From a virus, in IMG/VR virus record IMGVR_UViG_3300031251_000054, positions 1 through 40,539 of that record: a DNA stretch of 40,539 bases; one strand, given 5' to 3'. A program made the position numbers and the translations under genes. Positions 6,632-15,144 of the stretch are shown here, in pieces. The notes beneath the pieces were generated by a model that did no database searches, had not been told where the DNA came from, and was given only the letters and a program-made list of their open reading frames with translations. Positions within the stretch are counted from its first letter, which is position 1; every line of letters starts with the position of its first letter.

Positions 6632-8538
6632 TGCCAGCTCCGAAGGTTACCATCGTGGATTTTGAGACCGAGGCGATCCGGTCGCGGCCGCGTTACCCGC
6701 CGAAGCCGGTGGGCTGCGCGCTGCGCTACCCCGGGCGGCGGTCGAAGTACCTCGCCTGGGGCCACCCTACGCGGAACAACTGTACCCTAGAGCAGGCGAC
6801 GCGGGAGCTGCGCGACGTGTGGCGCGGCGGCGACCTCTGCTTCCAGGCCGCGAAGTTCGACGTCGACGTCGGCGAGGTGCACCTCGGCCTCAAGCCGCCG
6901 TCGTGGGATCGCATCCACGATACCAAGTACCTGATCTTCTTCAAGGACCCGTACGCGCCGTCGCTCGGCTTGAAAGAGAGCGCGGAGCGGCTCCTCGGCC
7001 AGAAGCCCACGGAGCGCGATCGCCTTAGGGAGTGGGTCCTCGCCCACGTGCCGGAGGCGCGGAAGAAGCCAACGGAGTGGGGCGCGTACATTTGCCGCGC
7101 GCCGGGCGACCTCGCCGGCGAGTACGCGTGCGGCGACGTCGACCGTACCGGCGACCTGCTCACGTACCTTTGGAACGAGGTCGTCGTTGGCTGGGACATG
7201 CGCGAGGCGTACGACCGCGAGCGCCGGCTGATGCCGATCCTCCTCGAGAACGAGCGCGAGGGGGTGCGCGTCGACCTGCCGCGCATGAAAAAAGACCTCG
7301 TCGTCTTTCAAGCGGCGATGGAAAAGGCGGACGCGTGGCTGCGCCGGCGCCTTGGTCTTTCCAAGGATGCGAACATCGACAGCGACCAGCTGATGGCCCG
7401 GGCGTTCGTCGACGCGCGCGTCGTCACCGGTTTGAAGTATACCGCGCCGTCGAAGAAGTTTCCGCACGGCCAACCCAGCGTCAGCGGCAAGAACCTGACG
7501 CCCGATATGTTCCTTGACCCCCAGGTATGCTCGGCGTACGCGTACCGCAACAAGCTGAGCACCTGCCTTGGGACCTTCCTCGAGCCGTGGATCGCGCTCG
7601 CCGAGGAGAACGACTCGCGCATCCACACCAGCTGGAACCAGGTGCGCGCGTCGGAGGGAGGCGGCACGGCGGCGGAGGGCGCGCGCAGCGGGCGCATGTC
7701 GAACCAGCCTAGCCTCTCCAACGTGCCGGTGGACTGGTCCAAGGCGAAGGGCGAAGGCTACGTTCACCCCGCGTTTCTGCGCGTGCCCGAGCTACCGCTC
7801 ATGCGTATCTACTTCCTTCCCGACCCCGGGCAGGCGTGGGGCAAGCGCGACTACAACGGGCAGGAGCTGCGCATCCTCGCCCACTACGAGGACGGCCCGC
7901 TGCTCGCGCGCTACCTCGAGGACCCGCACGTCGACATCCACCAGGAGGTTCGCGAGGGTTTCATCCAATACGCGAACGTCGACCGCCCGCGCAAGTCGGT
8001 GAAGAACGCTAACTTCGCCGACATCTACGGCCAGGGCATCGGGCTCCAGGCGGCGACGCTCGGCATCAGCGTGGCGCAGATGCACCTGCTGCGAAAGATC
8101 AAGGACACGCACCTCATGCCCGGCGTGGCGTCGCTGCGCAAGGAGCTGATGCGCCTCTGGCGGACGGGCTGCGCCATTAGAACCTTAGGCGGAAGGGAGT
8201 ACTACTGCGAGCCGGCGAAGTTCATTAAGAAGAAAAATCGCGTGGTAAGCTTTGAGTACAAGGCGCTGAATTACCTGATCCAGCCGTCGGGCGCCGACAT
8301 GATCAAGCAGTCGATCATCAACTACCACGAGCACCCGAAAAGGGAGGCGCGGTGGCTGCTATCGGTGCACGACGAGAACGACGCCTCGATGCCAAAATCA
8401 AAGACGGGCCAGCGCGAGCAGATGGTGGTGCTGGCCGACGCGATGGAGAACGCCTTCCACCTCGACCTCGAGGTGCTAAGCGACGGAGAGCTTGGGCCGA
8501 ACTGGGCCGAGCTGAAAGAGTTCAACGATGAAGCATAA
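6631..8538 (+). CDS. Family A DNA polymerase with 3'-5' exonuclease domain (635 aa)
   Basis: The replicative polymerase. The exonuclease domain shows ExoI VDFETE (Asp10, Glu12), ExoII AKFDVDV and ExoIII YACGDVDRTGD. The polymerase domain shows motif A DYNGQELRILAHYEDG (from Asp407), motif B RKSVKNANFADIYGQG (about 453-468) and motif C VHDEND (about 579-584). There is no 5'-3' exonuclease domain, and the length is typical of phage enzymes related to T7 and other PolA types. The ATG at 6631 is chosen because the upstream open frame is shadow of the preceding gene. It heads a run of overlapping recombination genes. Confidence 0.95.
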   Translation: MPAPKVTIVDFETEAIRSRPRYPPKPVGCALRYPGRRSKYLAWGHPTRNNCTLEQATRELRDVWRGGDLCFQAAKFDVDVGEVHLGLKPPSWDRIHDTKYLIFFKDPYAPSLGLKESAERLLGQKPTERDRLREWVLAHVPEARKKPTEWGAYICRAPGDLAGEYACGDVDRTGDLLTYLWNEVVVGWDMREAYDRERRLMPILLENEREGVRVDLPRMKKDLVVFQAAMEKADAWLRRRLGLSKDANIDSDQLMARAFVDARVVTGLKYTAPSKKFPHGQPSVSGKNLTPDMFLDPQVCSAYAYRNKLSTCLGTFLEPWIALAEENDSRIHTSWNQVRASEGGGTAAEGARSGRMSNQPSLSNVPVDWSKAKGEGYVHPAFLRVPELPLMRIYFLPDPGQAWGKRDYNGQELRILAHYEDGPLLARYLEDPHVDIHQEVREGFIQYANVDRPRKSVKNANFADIYGQGIGLQAATLGISVAQMHLLRKIKDTHLMPGVASLRKELMRLWRTGCAIRTLGGREYYCEPAKFIKKKNRVVSFEYKALNYLIQPSGADMIKQSIINYHEHPKREARWLLSVHDENDASMPKSKTGQREQMVVLADAMENAFHLDLEVLSDGELGPNWAELKEFNDEA

Positions 8539-8893
8539 AGGATGTGGCGGTGAGGTCATCTCGGACCACGACGAGAAATACTTTAAAGGCTACCGGTTCA
8601 CCGGCGAGGACGCTAAACAATACGGAACGTTCGTGCCGGCGACGGTCTGCCTCAAGTGCAAGCGAGAAATTCTAGGCGACGCGGAGATCGACCTGGGAGA
8701 CAACGAATTTTCAATACGACGTATTAAAGGAGAACGATGCCTACCCTTAGAAAAAAGAAGATCACCGCGTGGTCGTACTCGCGCTATAACGACTACGTCA
8801 AATGCCACTTCATGGCCTTCTGCAAGCACGTGCTGCGGATCAAGGAGCCGTCGAACCCGGCCATGGACCGCGGCGGGCGCATCGACCAGCTAG
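8528..8893 (+). CDS. Small zinc-ribbon protein with long out-of-frame overlap (121 aa as read)
   Basis: Residues 1-70 look genuine: GCGGEV near the start and CLKCKREI near residues 41-48 form a ribbon. The gene starts within the polymerase stop region. After about residue 70 the frame runs 157 bases into the nuclease gene at 8737 and becomes Arg/Ser/Thr-rich, as expected for shadow. Another frame stops (TAT TAA) directly before the next ribosome site, so a natural frameshift or a recent indel may have removed the original stop. The true product may be about 70 residues. Confidence 0.55.
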   Translation: MKHKGCGGEVISDHDEKYFKGYRFTGEDAKQYGTFVPATVCLKCKREILGDAEIDLGDNEFSIRRIKGERCLPLEKRRSPRGRTRAITTTSNATSWPSASTCCGSRSRRTRPWTAAGASTS

Positions 8894-9432
8894 CGGCTGA
8901 CTACGCGCTCGGCAAGCTGCCGCTGAAACCTTGCCCCGAGGAGCTCGACTCGTTCTTCGAGGAGTTCACGCTGATTCGCAAGGAAAAGGTGGTGGCGCAG
9001 GCGGAGTGGGCGTTCACCGCAGAGTTCGTTCAGTGCGATTGGAAGGACTGGGACCGCGCCTGGGTCCGCATCAAGACCGACCTCCACCACCTGACCGGCA
9101 AGGGCAAGGCGTGCGTCGTCGTCGACATCAAGACGGGCAAGGTTTACCCCGAGCACGAGAAGCAGCTGTCGCTGTACGCGCTCGGCGCCTTCCTAGTGTA
9201 CCCCAACGTCGAGAGCGTTACGGTGGCCGACTGGTACCTCGACCAGGGCACGATCGGCGGGCCGAAGGTGTGGACGCGGGCGCAGCTCGACGACCTGAAG
9301 CGGGAGTGGATCGGCGCGACCAAGGAGCTGCTGTCGGACACCGCGTTCGCCATGATGCCGGGGCCGCACTGCCGCTATTGCTTTTTCCGGAAGGACAACA
9401 AGGCCGCGGGGGGTGGGCAATGCAAATTCTAG
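8737..9432 (+). CDS. Cas4/RecB-like PD-(D/E)XK nuclease (231 aa)
   Basis: The exonuclease core is visible: Glu90, Asp115 in RIKTDLHHL, the Asp130-x-Lys132 pair in VVVDIKTGK, and the Gln143...Tyr147 helix QLSLYALG. One N-terminal Cys (23) and three C-terminal Cys (212, 215, 229) match the iron-sulfur cluster spacing of Cas4 and AddB-type nucleases. Phage members are thought to process DNA ends for recombination or replication. AAAGGAGAACG precedes the ATG. The stop overlaps the next small gene. Confidence 0.85.
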   Translation: MPTLRKKKITAWSYSRYNDYVKCHFMAFCKHVLRIKEPSNPAMDRGGRIDQLAADYALGKLPLKPCPEELDSFFEEFTLIRKEKVVAQAEWAFTAEFVQCDWKDWDRAWVRIKTDLHHLTGKGKACVVVDIKTGKVYPEHEKQLSLYALGAFLVYPNVESVTVADWYLDQGTIGGPKVWTRAQLDDLKREWIGATKELLSDTAFAMMPGPHCRYCFFRKDNKAAGGGQCKF

Positions 9433-9533
9433 CGCTGCTTGCGGAGGCCGAAACGACGGCCCAGGTGTGGGGCGGCGTGGCGATCGCCGTCGCCACGCTG
9501 GCGTTTCTCTATCTCATGTATAGGAGCTCGTGA
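9420..9533 (+). CDS. Single-pass mini membrane protein (37 aa)
   Basis: One clear membrane segment (about residues 17-34, VWGGVAIAVATLAFLYLM) follows a short acidic head, with a basic end (YRSS). It overlaps the nuclease gene upstream and the HNH gene downstream (TGATG). It is too small to assign; pinholin-like or inner-membrane inhibitor roles are conceivable but unsupported. Confidence 0.45.
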   Translation: MQILALLAEAETTAQVWGGVAIAVATLAFLYLMYRSS

Positions 9534-9853
9534 TGCGATGCTTCTTCTGCGGCACCGAGCTGACGACGGCGCCCGCGGCGCGCAGTCCGCGGCGGGCGAG
9601 CGTCGACCACCTGATCCCCACCAGCCGCGGCGGGCCGAACCACGAGGGCAATAAGGTCCGCGCGTGCCAGGCGTGCAACCGCGACAAGGGAAACCTCACC
9701 CTCGAGGAGTACCGCGTCGTGTTGGCGTATCGCCGCGGCATGCTGCACGTACAGACTGAACCAAACAGCTGCGGCACGCCGTTCGTTGAGTTCTGGGGCG
9801 AGCGGCAGAAGCGAGAACGGGAGGAAAAGAATGACGATGCCGTGGCTGATTAA
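9533..9853 (+). CDS. HNH endonuclease (106 aa)
   Basis: Zinc knuckles CFFC (3-6) and CQAC (45-48) flank the HNH core VDHLIPTSRGGPNHEGNKVR with Asp25-His26 and the later Asn residues. The family nicks or cleaves double-stranded DNA using one metal ion. The protein is compact and free-standing, so it may act in replication, recombination or packaging, or be a homing-type enzyme; its place in the recombination operon favours a housekeeping role. AGGAGCTCG before the ATG is the ribosome site. Confidence 0.85.
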   Translation: MRCFFCGTELTTAPAARSPRRASVDHLIPTSRGGPNHEGNKVRACQACNRDKGNLTLEEYRVVLAYRRGMLHVQTEPNSCGTPFVEFWGERQKREREEKNDDAVAD

Positions 9854-10169
9854 GCGAGAGACCGCGATCGAGACGAACGTCGCCACCTACGCGCTCGAGC
9901 GTTATCGCGTCGCGTCGATCAAGGTTAACGTCATGGGAAATGCTGGTTACCCCGACCGGATCTTCCTGTTTCCCAAGCACGCCGCGTGGCTGGAGTTCAA
10001 GCGCGCGGGCGAGGAGCCGTCGAAGCTGCAGTACGCTCGCATCGCCGAGCTCGAGGCGCTGGGCTACGTGGTGGGCTGGGTCGACAACGAGGCGGACGGG
10101 CGAGCGTTCATCGACGGCTGCGCGTCGGACGCTATCCTTTTATGGAAAGACAGGCATGGAAAACAATAA
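9831..10169 (+). CDS. VRR-NUC domain nuclease (112 aa)
   Basis: The VRR-NUC core is clear: GYPDRIF (residues 39-45) supplies the catalytic Asp, and EFKRAGEEPSKLQ (55-67) supplies the Glu-x-Lys and the terminal Gln. Stand-alone phage VRR-NUC proteins are predicted structure-specific nucleases, probably Holliday-junction or flap resolving. The ATG at 9831 follows GGGAGGAAAAG; the open frame from 9786 is shadow of the HNH gene. The end overlaps the helicase start by 14 bases. Confidence 0.85.
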   Translation: MTMPWLIKRETAIETNVATYALERYRVASIKVNVMGNAGYPDRIFLFPKHAAWLEFKRAGEEPSKLQYARIAELEALGYVVGWVDNEADGRAFIDGCASDAILLWKDRHGKQ

Positions 10170-11640
10170 CGAAGCAACGCCGCGCCCGTGGGACCCGGAG
10201 CCTTATCAAATCCACGGCGTGGAGTTCCTGGTGGGGCGGGGCGCCGCGGGCCTATTCTGGCCTCCCGGCTTACGCAAGACATCGTCCACGCTGAAGGCGA
10301 TCAAGACGCTGCGTGATACTGGTCAGATCAGGTTAACACTAGTCGTTGCCCCGCTGCGCCCGTGCTACCTGGTGTGGCCGAAGGAAATCCAGAAGTGGCG
10401 GGAGTTCAACGACCTTAGCTACGTGGTGCTGCACGGCGACCTTCGCAAGCGCGAGAGGCTGCTCGAGGAGAAGAAGGACATCTATATCATTAACCCCGGC
10501 GGGCTTCCGTGGTTGCTTGCCGATAAGCTGCGGCTGCGCCGCATGGGAATCGACGCGCTTGTCATCGACGAGTCGAGCTCGTTCAAGCACGCTAATACCC
10601 AGCGGTTTAAGCTGCTGAAGCCGTTCTTGCCGCAGTTCAAGCGGCGCTACATCCTGACCGGCACGCCGAATCCTAACGGTTACCTCGATATTTTTGGCCA
10701 GATCTACATTTTGGACCTGGGCGGCGCGCTGAGCCCGTATTACTCGCACTACCGCAATAACTACTTCTACGCTGTCGACAAGTTTGGGTGGAAGTGGAAT
10801 CTGATGCCGGGCGCCGACCAACTGATCCAGAGGCAGATCAAGCCGCTGATCCTCTGCCTCGACGATAAGGACTACATCAAGCTGCCGGCGTTCGTCGGCG
10901 TCGCCGGCGACCCCACCGAGCACCAGATCAAGGTGGAGCTGCCGCCGGCCGCGCGCAAGACCTACGACCAGCTCGAAGAAGATATGATCGCCCGCGTGGG
11001 CGACCGCACGGTGCTCGCGGTCAACGCCGGCGTGGTCACCCAGAAGTGCGCGCAGGTGGCGAACGGCGGCCTGTACTGCGACGAGCCGCCGGGCGCCGAG
11101 CTTACGGCCCGCGCGCCGCGCGCGACGCTCCAGCTGCACGACGCGAAGACCGAGGCGCTGCAGGAGCTGATCGACGAGCTGAACGGCGCGCCGCTGTTGG
11201 TGCTGTACGAGTACCACCACGATCTGGAGCGCTTGCACCGCGCGCTGTTTCCCAAGCTGGCGCTGCGTGACGTACCCTACCTTGGGGGAGGGGTTACGCC
11301 GAAGCGGACGGATGAGCTTGTCAGGCGGTGGAACCAAAGCGAGCTGCCGCTGCTGCTTGGCCACCCCGCGGCGATGGGCCACGGGCTTAACCTGCAGGAG
11401 GGCGGCAACCAAATCTGCTGGTACTCGATCCCCTGGGACCTAGAAATGTACTACCAGACGAACCGCCGCATCCGGCGCAGCGGGTCGCCGCACGCCAAGG
11501 TGTTCGTGCACCATCTCGTCGCCGAGGCGACGGTCGACGTCGCGAAGATGGCGGCGTTAAGAAGAAAAGATAAGACGCAGCGCGGGCTGCTCGACGCGCT
11601 TAAAGAGTACGTAGGTACAAGAAAGAAGAAAGGAAAGTAA
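10156..11640 (+). CDS. SNF2-like superfamily 2 helicase/ATPase, altered Walker A (494 aa)
   Basis: Both RecA-like lobes are present: motif I WPPGLRKTS (35-43), motif II VIDESSSF (136-143), motif III ILTGTPNP (166-173), then motif V (MGHGLNLQEGG) and motif VI (QTNRRIRRSGS). Similar proteins remodel DNA or drive branch migration in phages. Motif I has Arg40 where GxGKT has Gly, which a single base change could cause, so ATPase activity is uncertain. The ATG at 10156 is chosen because the frame further upstream is shadow of the VRR-NUC gene. The start lacks a strong ribosome site and is probably coupled. Confidence 0.85.
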   Translation: MENNNEATPRPWDPEPYQIHGVEFLVGRGAAGLFWPPGLRKTSSTLKAIKTLRDTGQIRLTLVVAPLRPCYLVWPKEIQKWREFNDLSYVVLHGDLRKRERLLEEKKDIYIINPGGLPWLLADKLRLRRMGIDALVIDESSSFKHANTQRFKLLKPFLPQFKRRYILTGTPNPNGYLDIFGQIYILDLGGALSPYYSHYRNNYFYAVDKFGWKWNLMPGADQLIQRQIKPLILCLDDKDYIKLPAFVGVAGDPTEHQIKVELPPAARKTYDQLEEDMIARVGDRTVLAVNAGVVTQKCAQVANGGLYCDEPPGAELTARAPRATLQLHDAKTEALQELIDELNGAPLLVLYEYHHDLERLHRALFPKLALRDVPYLGGGVTPKRTDELVRRWNQSELPLLLGHPAAMGHGLNLQEGGNQICWYSIPWDLEMYYQTNRRIRRSGSPHAKVFVHHLVAEATVDVAKMAALRRKDKTQRGLLDALKEYVGTRKKKGK

Positions 11641-11993
11641 TGGCAGGCTTTATCGAAATTAAACTGCGGTGGCCTAAATCGGTGCCCGTCGACCAGATCA
11701 GCGTTGAGTTCATCCAGGGGATGCTCGACCGCATGGCCATGGGCTTCTATAGCTACGGCCACGTGATGCGGCAGGCGTGCCCGCCCGACGCGATCGCGTG
11801 CGACAGGCTTCGGCTGAAGGCCTACCGCAAAACCCACAACACGGAGTCCCTGATCGATCGCGCGAACTTCAACATGATGGAGTTCATGCGGCCAAAGGAC
11901 CCCAAGGCGTTCTTCGCGTCGACGTCGCGCAAGGAAACCCCGGGCGCGATCCTCATGGACAAGCGCCGGGTGAAGGGCAAGGAGGAGTTTTGA
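11640..11993 (+). CDS. Conserved phage protein of unknown function (117 aa)
   Basis: The middle has the pattern RLRLKAYRKTHNTESLIDRANFNMMEF (about residues 58-84), which I recall from many phage genomes as part of a small helical domain, followed by PGAILM near residue 103. No enzyme motif is visible. TAATG overlap with the helicase and TGATG overlap with the next gene place it firmly in the operon. Possibly a modulator of a neighbouring enzyme. Confidence 0.6.
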   Translation: MAGFIEIKLRWPKSVPVDQISVEFIQGMLDRMAMGFYSYGHVMRQACPPDAIACDRLRLKAYRKTHNTESLIDRANFNMMEFMRPKDPKAFFASTSRKETPGAILMDKRRVKGKEEF

Positions 11994-12523
11994 TGGAACG
12001 GCCAAAGATAGTCTGCCTCTGCGGCTCGACCCGTTTTAAGGACAAGTTCGCGGAAATGAACTTCCAAGAAACGCTTGCCGGCCGCATCGTACTAAGCATT
12101 GGCTGCGACGCCAAAAGCGACGCGTATCTCGGAATTACCCCTGAGCAGAAGGTCCGGCTCGACGAGCTGCACAAGCGCAAGATCGACCTGTGCGACGAGG
12201 TGCTCGTGCTGAACGTCGATGCCTACGTGGGCGAGAGCACGCGCTCGGAGATAGCGTACGCCGTCGCGCACGGCAAGCGGGTGCGTTACCTTGAGCCGTA
12301 CCACTCGCGGGCGTTTCTGAACGTCCCGCTCGTCGATGATGAGCTAAGACGGTTGCTCGAGGAAGCGAGAGCTTTGCCTTTGCCGCCGATGACCGCGGCC
12401 GAACGGCGCGAGCAGCGCATCAGCTTCGCGTATGGCAACGGCGCGATGCACAACCCGTCGATCACGCGCGAGGACGTCGAACGCGCGCACGACGAAATAT
12501 ACGGAAAGCCGGAGGAAAAATGA
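11993..12523 (+). CDS. Nucleoside 2-deoxyribosyltransferase-like protein (176 aa)
   Basis: The first 105 residues follow the deoxyribosyltransferase fold: CLCGSTRF at the start, then DEVLVLN and YVGESTRSEIAYA, where the Glu of GES is the expected nucleophile. The C-terminal 65 residues are unrelated, charged and helical. The family exchanges bases on deoxynucleosides or hydrolyses deoxynucleotides, so a role in salvage or modified-nucleotide supply fits the next cluster. The ATG at 11993 overlaps the previous stop; the longer frame from 11777 is shadow. Confidence 0.75.
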   Translation: MERPKIVCLCGSTRFKDKFAEMNFQETLAGRIVLSIGCDAKSDAYLGITPEQKVRLDELHKRKIDLCDEVLVLNVDAYVGESTRSEIAYAVAHGKRVRYLEPYHSRAFLNVPLVDDELRRLLEEARALPLPPMTAAERREQRISFAYGNGAMHNPSITREDVERAHDEIYGKPEEK

Positions 12524-13281
12524 AGATCGTAAGACCGTACATGCGGATGCTGACGACCGGGCACGTAATGCCAACAATTCCGACGCATACTCCTAACGAA
12601 ATAGGCGCGCTTGAGTTCGTAAACTGGTGCGGGCGCATCTCGCATCGCTCGGAGGACGCCGAGAAGCAGGACGTTGAGCGCTTCCTGCGCGCCGTCATCC
12701 TTGGCCACGGCGACTGGTCGATCGCCGAGCACGTTTCGGTCTCGGTCGACGCGCTGGTTGACCGCGGCATCACCCATGAGATCGTGCGCCACCGTATCGC
12801 GGCGTACACCCAGGAGTCGACGCGCTTCGTGAACTACGCCAAGAAGATGCCGCCGGCGTTCATCTATCCCATCGTGGGGGTAGAATGTAAGCGCTGCCTA
12901 GAGGGAGAGGAGGTGTGGCACGACGGCGAGTGGTATCATGGAGATCCTGAAGGTAAAGGTATCTTCGAGTGTACGTACGACCCAGCGTGGTTATTAAGCA
13001 TTGCGCAGGCTGAAGCTTCTTACCGCGAGCTGCTAAGCAAATGGAGACCGCAGGAGGCGCGGTCGGTGTTTCCCAACGCGCTGGCGTCGCGCATCGTCAT
13101 CACCATGAACCTGCGCACCTGGCGGCACTTCTTCCTGATGCGCACGTCGGCCGAGGCGCACCCGCAGATGCGCCAGGTTACCATCCCGCTGCTAGCGGAG
13201 TTCCAGGCCGCGATCCCCGTGCTGTACGAGGACATCGTCCCCAACGCGCGACAGATCGACAACATGAGCAAGGCCCGTTAA
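12520..13281 (+). CDS. thyX: Flavin-dependent thymidylate synthase ThyX (253 aa)
   Basis: ThyX makes dTMP from dUMP with FAD and methylene-tetrahydrofolate. The diagnostic RHRx7S motif is present (Arg90-His91-Arg92 to Ser100), followed by TRFVNY, and the C-terminal NLRTWRHFFLMRTSAEAHPQMR region is intact. An unusual insertion at about 121-153 carries Cys123, Cys126 and Cys151 with His134 and His140 nearby, a possible metal site. The gene overlaps the previous one (ATGA). A ThyA-family gene sits 3 kb downstream, so the two enzymes probably have different substrates. Confidence 0.93.
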   Translation: MKIVRPYMRMLTTGHVMPTIPTHTPNEIGALEFVNWCGRISHRSEDAEKQDVERFLRAVILGHGDWSIAEHVSVSVDALVDRGITHEIVRHRIAAYTQESTRFVNYAKKMPPAFIYPIVGVECKRCLEGEEVWHDGEWYHGDPEGKGIFECTYDPAWLLSIAQAEASYRELLSKWRPQEARSVFPNALASRIVITMNLRTWRHFFLMRTSAEAHPQMRQVTIPLLAEFQAAIPVLYEDIVPNARQIDNMSKAR

Positions 13282-13306
13282 TCGAAAGAGAAAAGGAGAA
13301 TTACCA

Positions 13307-14044
13307 ATGCCGCTTAACCCCGACTACCGCGGAGGAGAAAAACCCTTCGACCAGACCAGCTGCCGCGAGACCACCTACGGCTTTTGGGGCCACCGCGACT
13401 ACGCGGCCCACTTCTTCCGCTGGGCGTTCATGAAGAACCGGTTCAAGCAGACGGACGTGGTGCTCGACGTCGGCTGCGGGCCTGACCGGTCGCTGATGCG
13501 CCTGCTGATCCCCAACCCGGGGCTGCACCCCAAGCTGTACGTCGGCGTCGACATGAACGCGCTGAAGCCGACGGTGATGAAGTGGGCACGCCTCCACGAT
13601 CGCTTCAACTTCGTAAAGGACGGGCTGACGCTGCAGAAGAAATACGGCCTGTTCGACAAGGCCGTATGCTTCGAGGTCCTCGAGCACATGAAGCCGCCCG
13701 ACGGGCTGAAGCTGCTGAAGAACGTCCACGCGCTGCTGAAGCCCAACGGCGAGTTCTACATGTCGACGCCGGTGTTCATTAAGAAGCAGGCGCTCAACCA
13801 CATCCACGAGTATACCCTCCCCGAGCTCCAGGCCGCTATTAAAAAGGCTGGCTTCGTCGTGAAGAAGCGCTACGGCACGTTCGGCCGCCTCAACTACCTC
13901 GAGAAGGCCCTGACGCCGGGAGAGCAAGAAACGTGGAACAAGCTGCGGCCGTACTACGGCAACGACGCCATGAGCGTTATCTTCGCGCCGCTGCACCCCG
14001 ACCAGGCCTCCAACAACCTCTGGATTTTAGGGAAGGAGAAGTAA
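13307..14044 (+). CDS. Class I SAM-dependent methyltransferase, paralog 1 (245 aa)
   Basis: Motif I VVLDVGCGPD (51-60), an acidic loop GVDMN, the CFEVLEHM motif and a following STPVF strand mark a class I methyltransferase of the Methyltransf_11/23 type. The N-terminal GHRDYAAHFFRW and C-terminal RYGTFGRL and ASNNLWI are shared with the gene at 17427-18164, which has the same length, so the two are paralogs. The substrate is unknown; small molecules, nucleotides or modified bases are possible. AAAGGAGAATTACC precedes the ATG. The stop overlaps the cytosine methyltransferase start. Confidence 0.8.
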   Translation: MPLNPDYRGGEKPFDQTSCRETTYGFWGHRDYAAHFFRWAFMKNRFKQTDVVLDVGCGPDRSLMRLLIPNPGLHPKLYVGVDMNALKPTVMKWARLHDRFNFVKDGLTLQKKYGLFDKAVCFEVLEHMKPPDGLKLLKNVHALLKPNGEFYMSTPVFIKKQALNHIHEYTLPELQAAIKKAGFVVKKRYGTFGRLNYLEKALTPGEQETWNKLRPYYGNDAMSVIFAPLHPDQASNNLWILGKEK

Positions 14045-15144
14045 TGAAGCCAACGCTCGTCATCAATAGCTACGCGGGGTCGTTGTCGATCGCCGCGCAA
14101 AGCCTCGGGTCCAAGGTCGTGGGGTCCTATGAAGATTGCGGCTACGGCGTCGCGGCCCAGAAGCTGAACTACCCGAAGATAGACTATCGCGATACGCGCG
14201 AGGACTGGCCGAAGAAGCCGGACCTCGACGGCGTCCTCGTCATCGCGCACCCGCCGTGCGCGGCGTTCTCGCAGCAGAACATCGCAAACAACAACCCGGC
14301 CCTGATGGGCGTCGAGGCGAACAGTTTCGGGCCGCACAAGCTGGTGCTCGACTACGCGCTGCGCGGCGGCTGCTCGGGCCTCGCCATCGAGTCGGTCCAG
14401 GGCGCGATCAAGGCGCTTCCCGTTTATCAAAAATATGCTAAGAAATTTGGCTATAACGTTTTCACCGTCAAGCTGAACGCCATCACCTTCGGCCTTCCCC
14501 AGTGGCGGCCGCGGGTATGGTTTCTGTTCAGCAAGAAGAAGGACCTCGCGACGCGCTACGCGCCGGAGTGCCGGCCGATCGCGGACATCGTCATGAAGAA
14601 GGGCACCATCGACCAGTACGTGCCGTTCTACGAGCGCACGATCGCGAACCTCGTCAAGAGCGGCATCTCGCGGAAGAGGATCATGAGCGAGGTCTTCGAC
14701 GGCGAGCCGGGCACGATGTTCGCGCGCGTCAAGAAGCTGTACGGCGACGAGGTCTATGACCGGTGGATGGCCAGCGATCGTGTCGTCTTCAAAAACTATT
14801 ACCCGCGCATGCTCAGCATGGAGGAGTGGGCGCCGTGCGTGCTGCACGACTGCGTGTGGATGGTGCCCGGGCGGCTCCTGTACGTCGAGGAGTACGAGCG
14901 CATCATGGGTTTCCCCGAGGGCTGGCAATGGCCGGCGAACATGTATCGTCAGTTCAAGATCTACCTCAGCAAGGGAGTCTGCCCGCCCATCGCCGCGTGG
15001 GTGCTGAAAACTTTGAACCAGCAGGAGAAGAACTGCAACCTCGAGTTGCGCAGCGACGTGATCAATGACCTTCAAATTAACAAGGCACGCGTTCGCGAGC
15101 TGATCAAAAACCGGAACAAGAAGGGGGCGTATGCCTTTGAATAA
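14044..15144 (+). CDS. C5-cytosine DNA methyltransferase (366 aa)
   Basis: The enzyme transfers a methyl group from SAM to carbon 5 of cytosine in DNA. Visible motifs are I (NSYAGSLSIAAQ, 8-19), IV with nucleophile Cys72 (HPPCAAFSQQ), VI (IESV, about 114-117, in place of the usual ENV), VIII (PQWRPRVWFL, with Gln153, Arg155 and Arg157) and X near the end (GVCPPIAAW). The target-recognition region between VIII and X is about 160 residues. It could protect phage DNA from restriction, or belong to the modification pathway around it. The ATG at 14044 overlaps the previous stop. Confidence 0.9.
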   Translation: MKPTLVINSYAGSLSIAAQSLGSKVVGSYEDCGYGVAAQKLNYPKIDYRDTREDWPKKPDLDGVLVIAHPPCAAFSQQNIANNNPALMGVEANSFGPHKLVLDYALRGGCSGLAIESVQGAIKALPVYQKYAKKFGYNVFTVKLNAITFGLPQWRPRVWFLFSKKKDLATRYAPECRPIADIVMKKGTIDQYVPFYERTIANLVKSGISRKRIMSEVFDGEPGTMFARVKKLYGDEVYDRWMASDRVVFKNYYPRMLSMEEWAPCVLHDCVWMVPGRLLYVEEYERIMGFPEGWQWPANMYRQFKIYLSKGVCPPIAAWVLKTLNQQEKNCNLELRSDVINDLQINKARVRELIKNRNKKGAYAFE

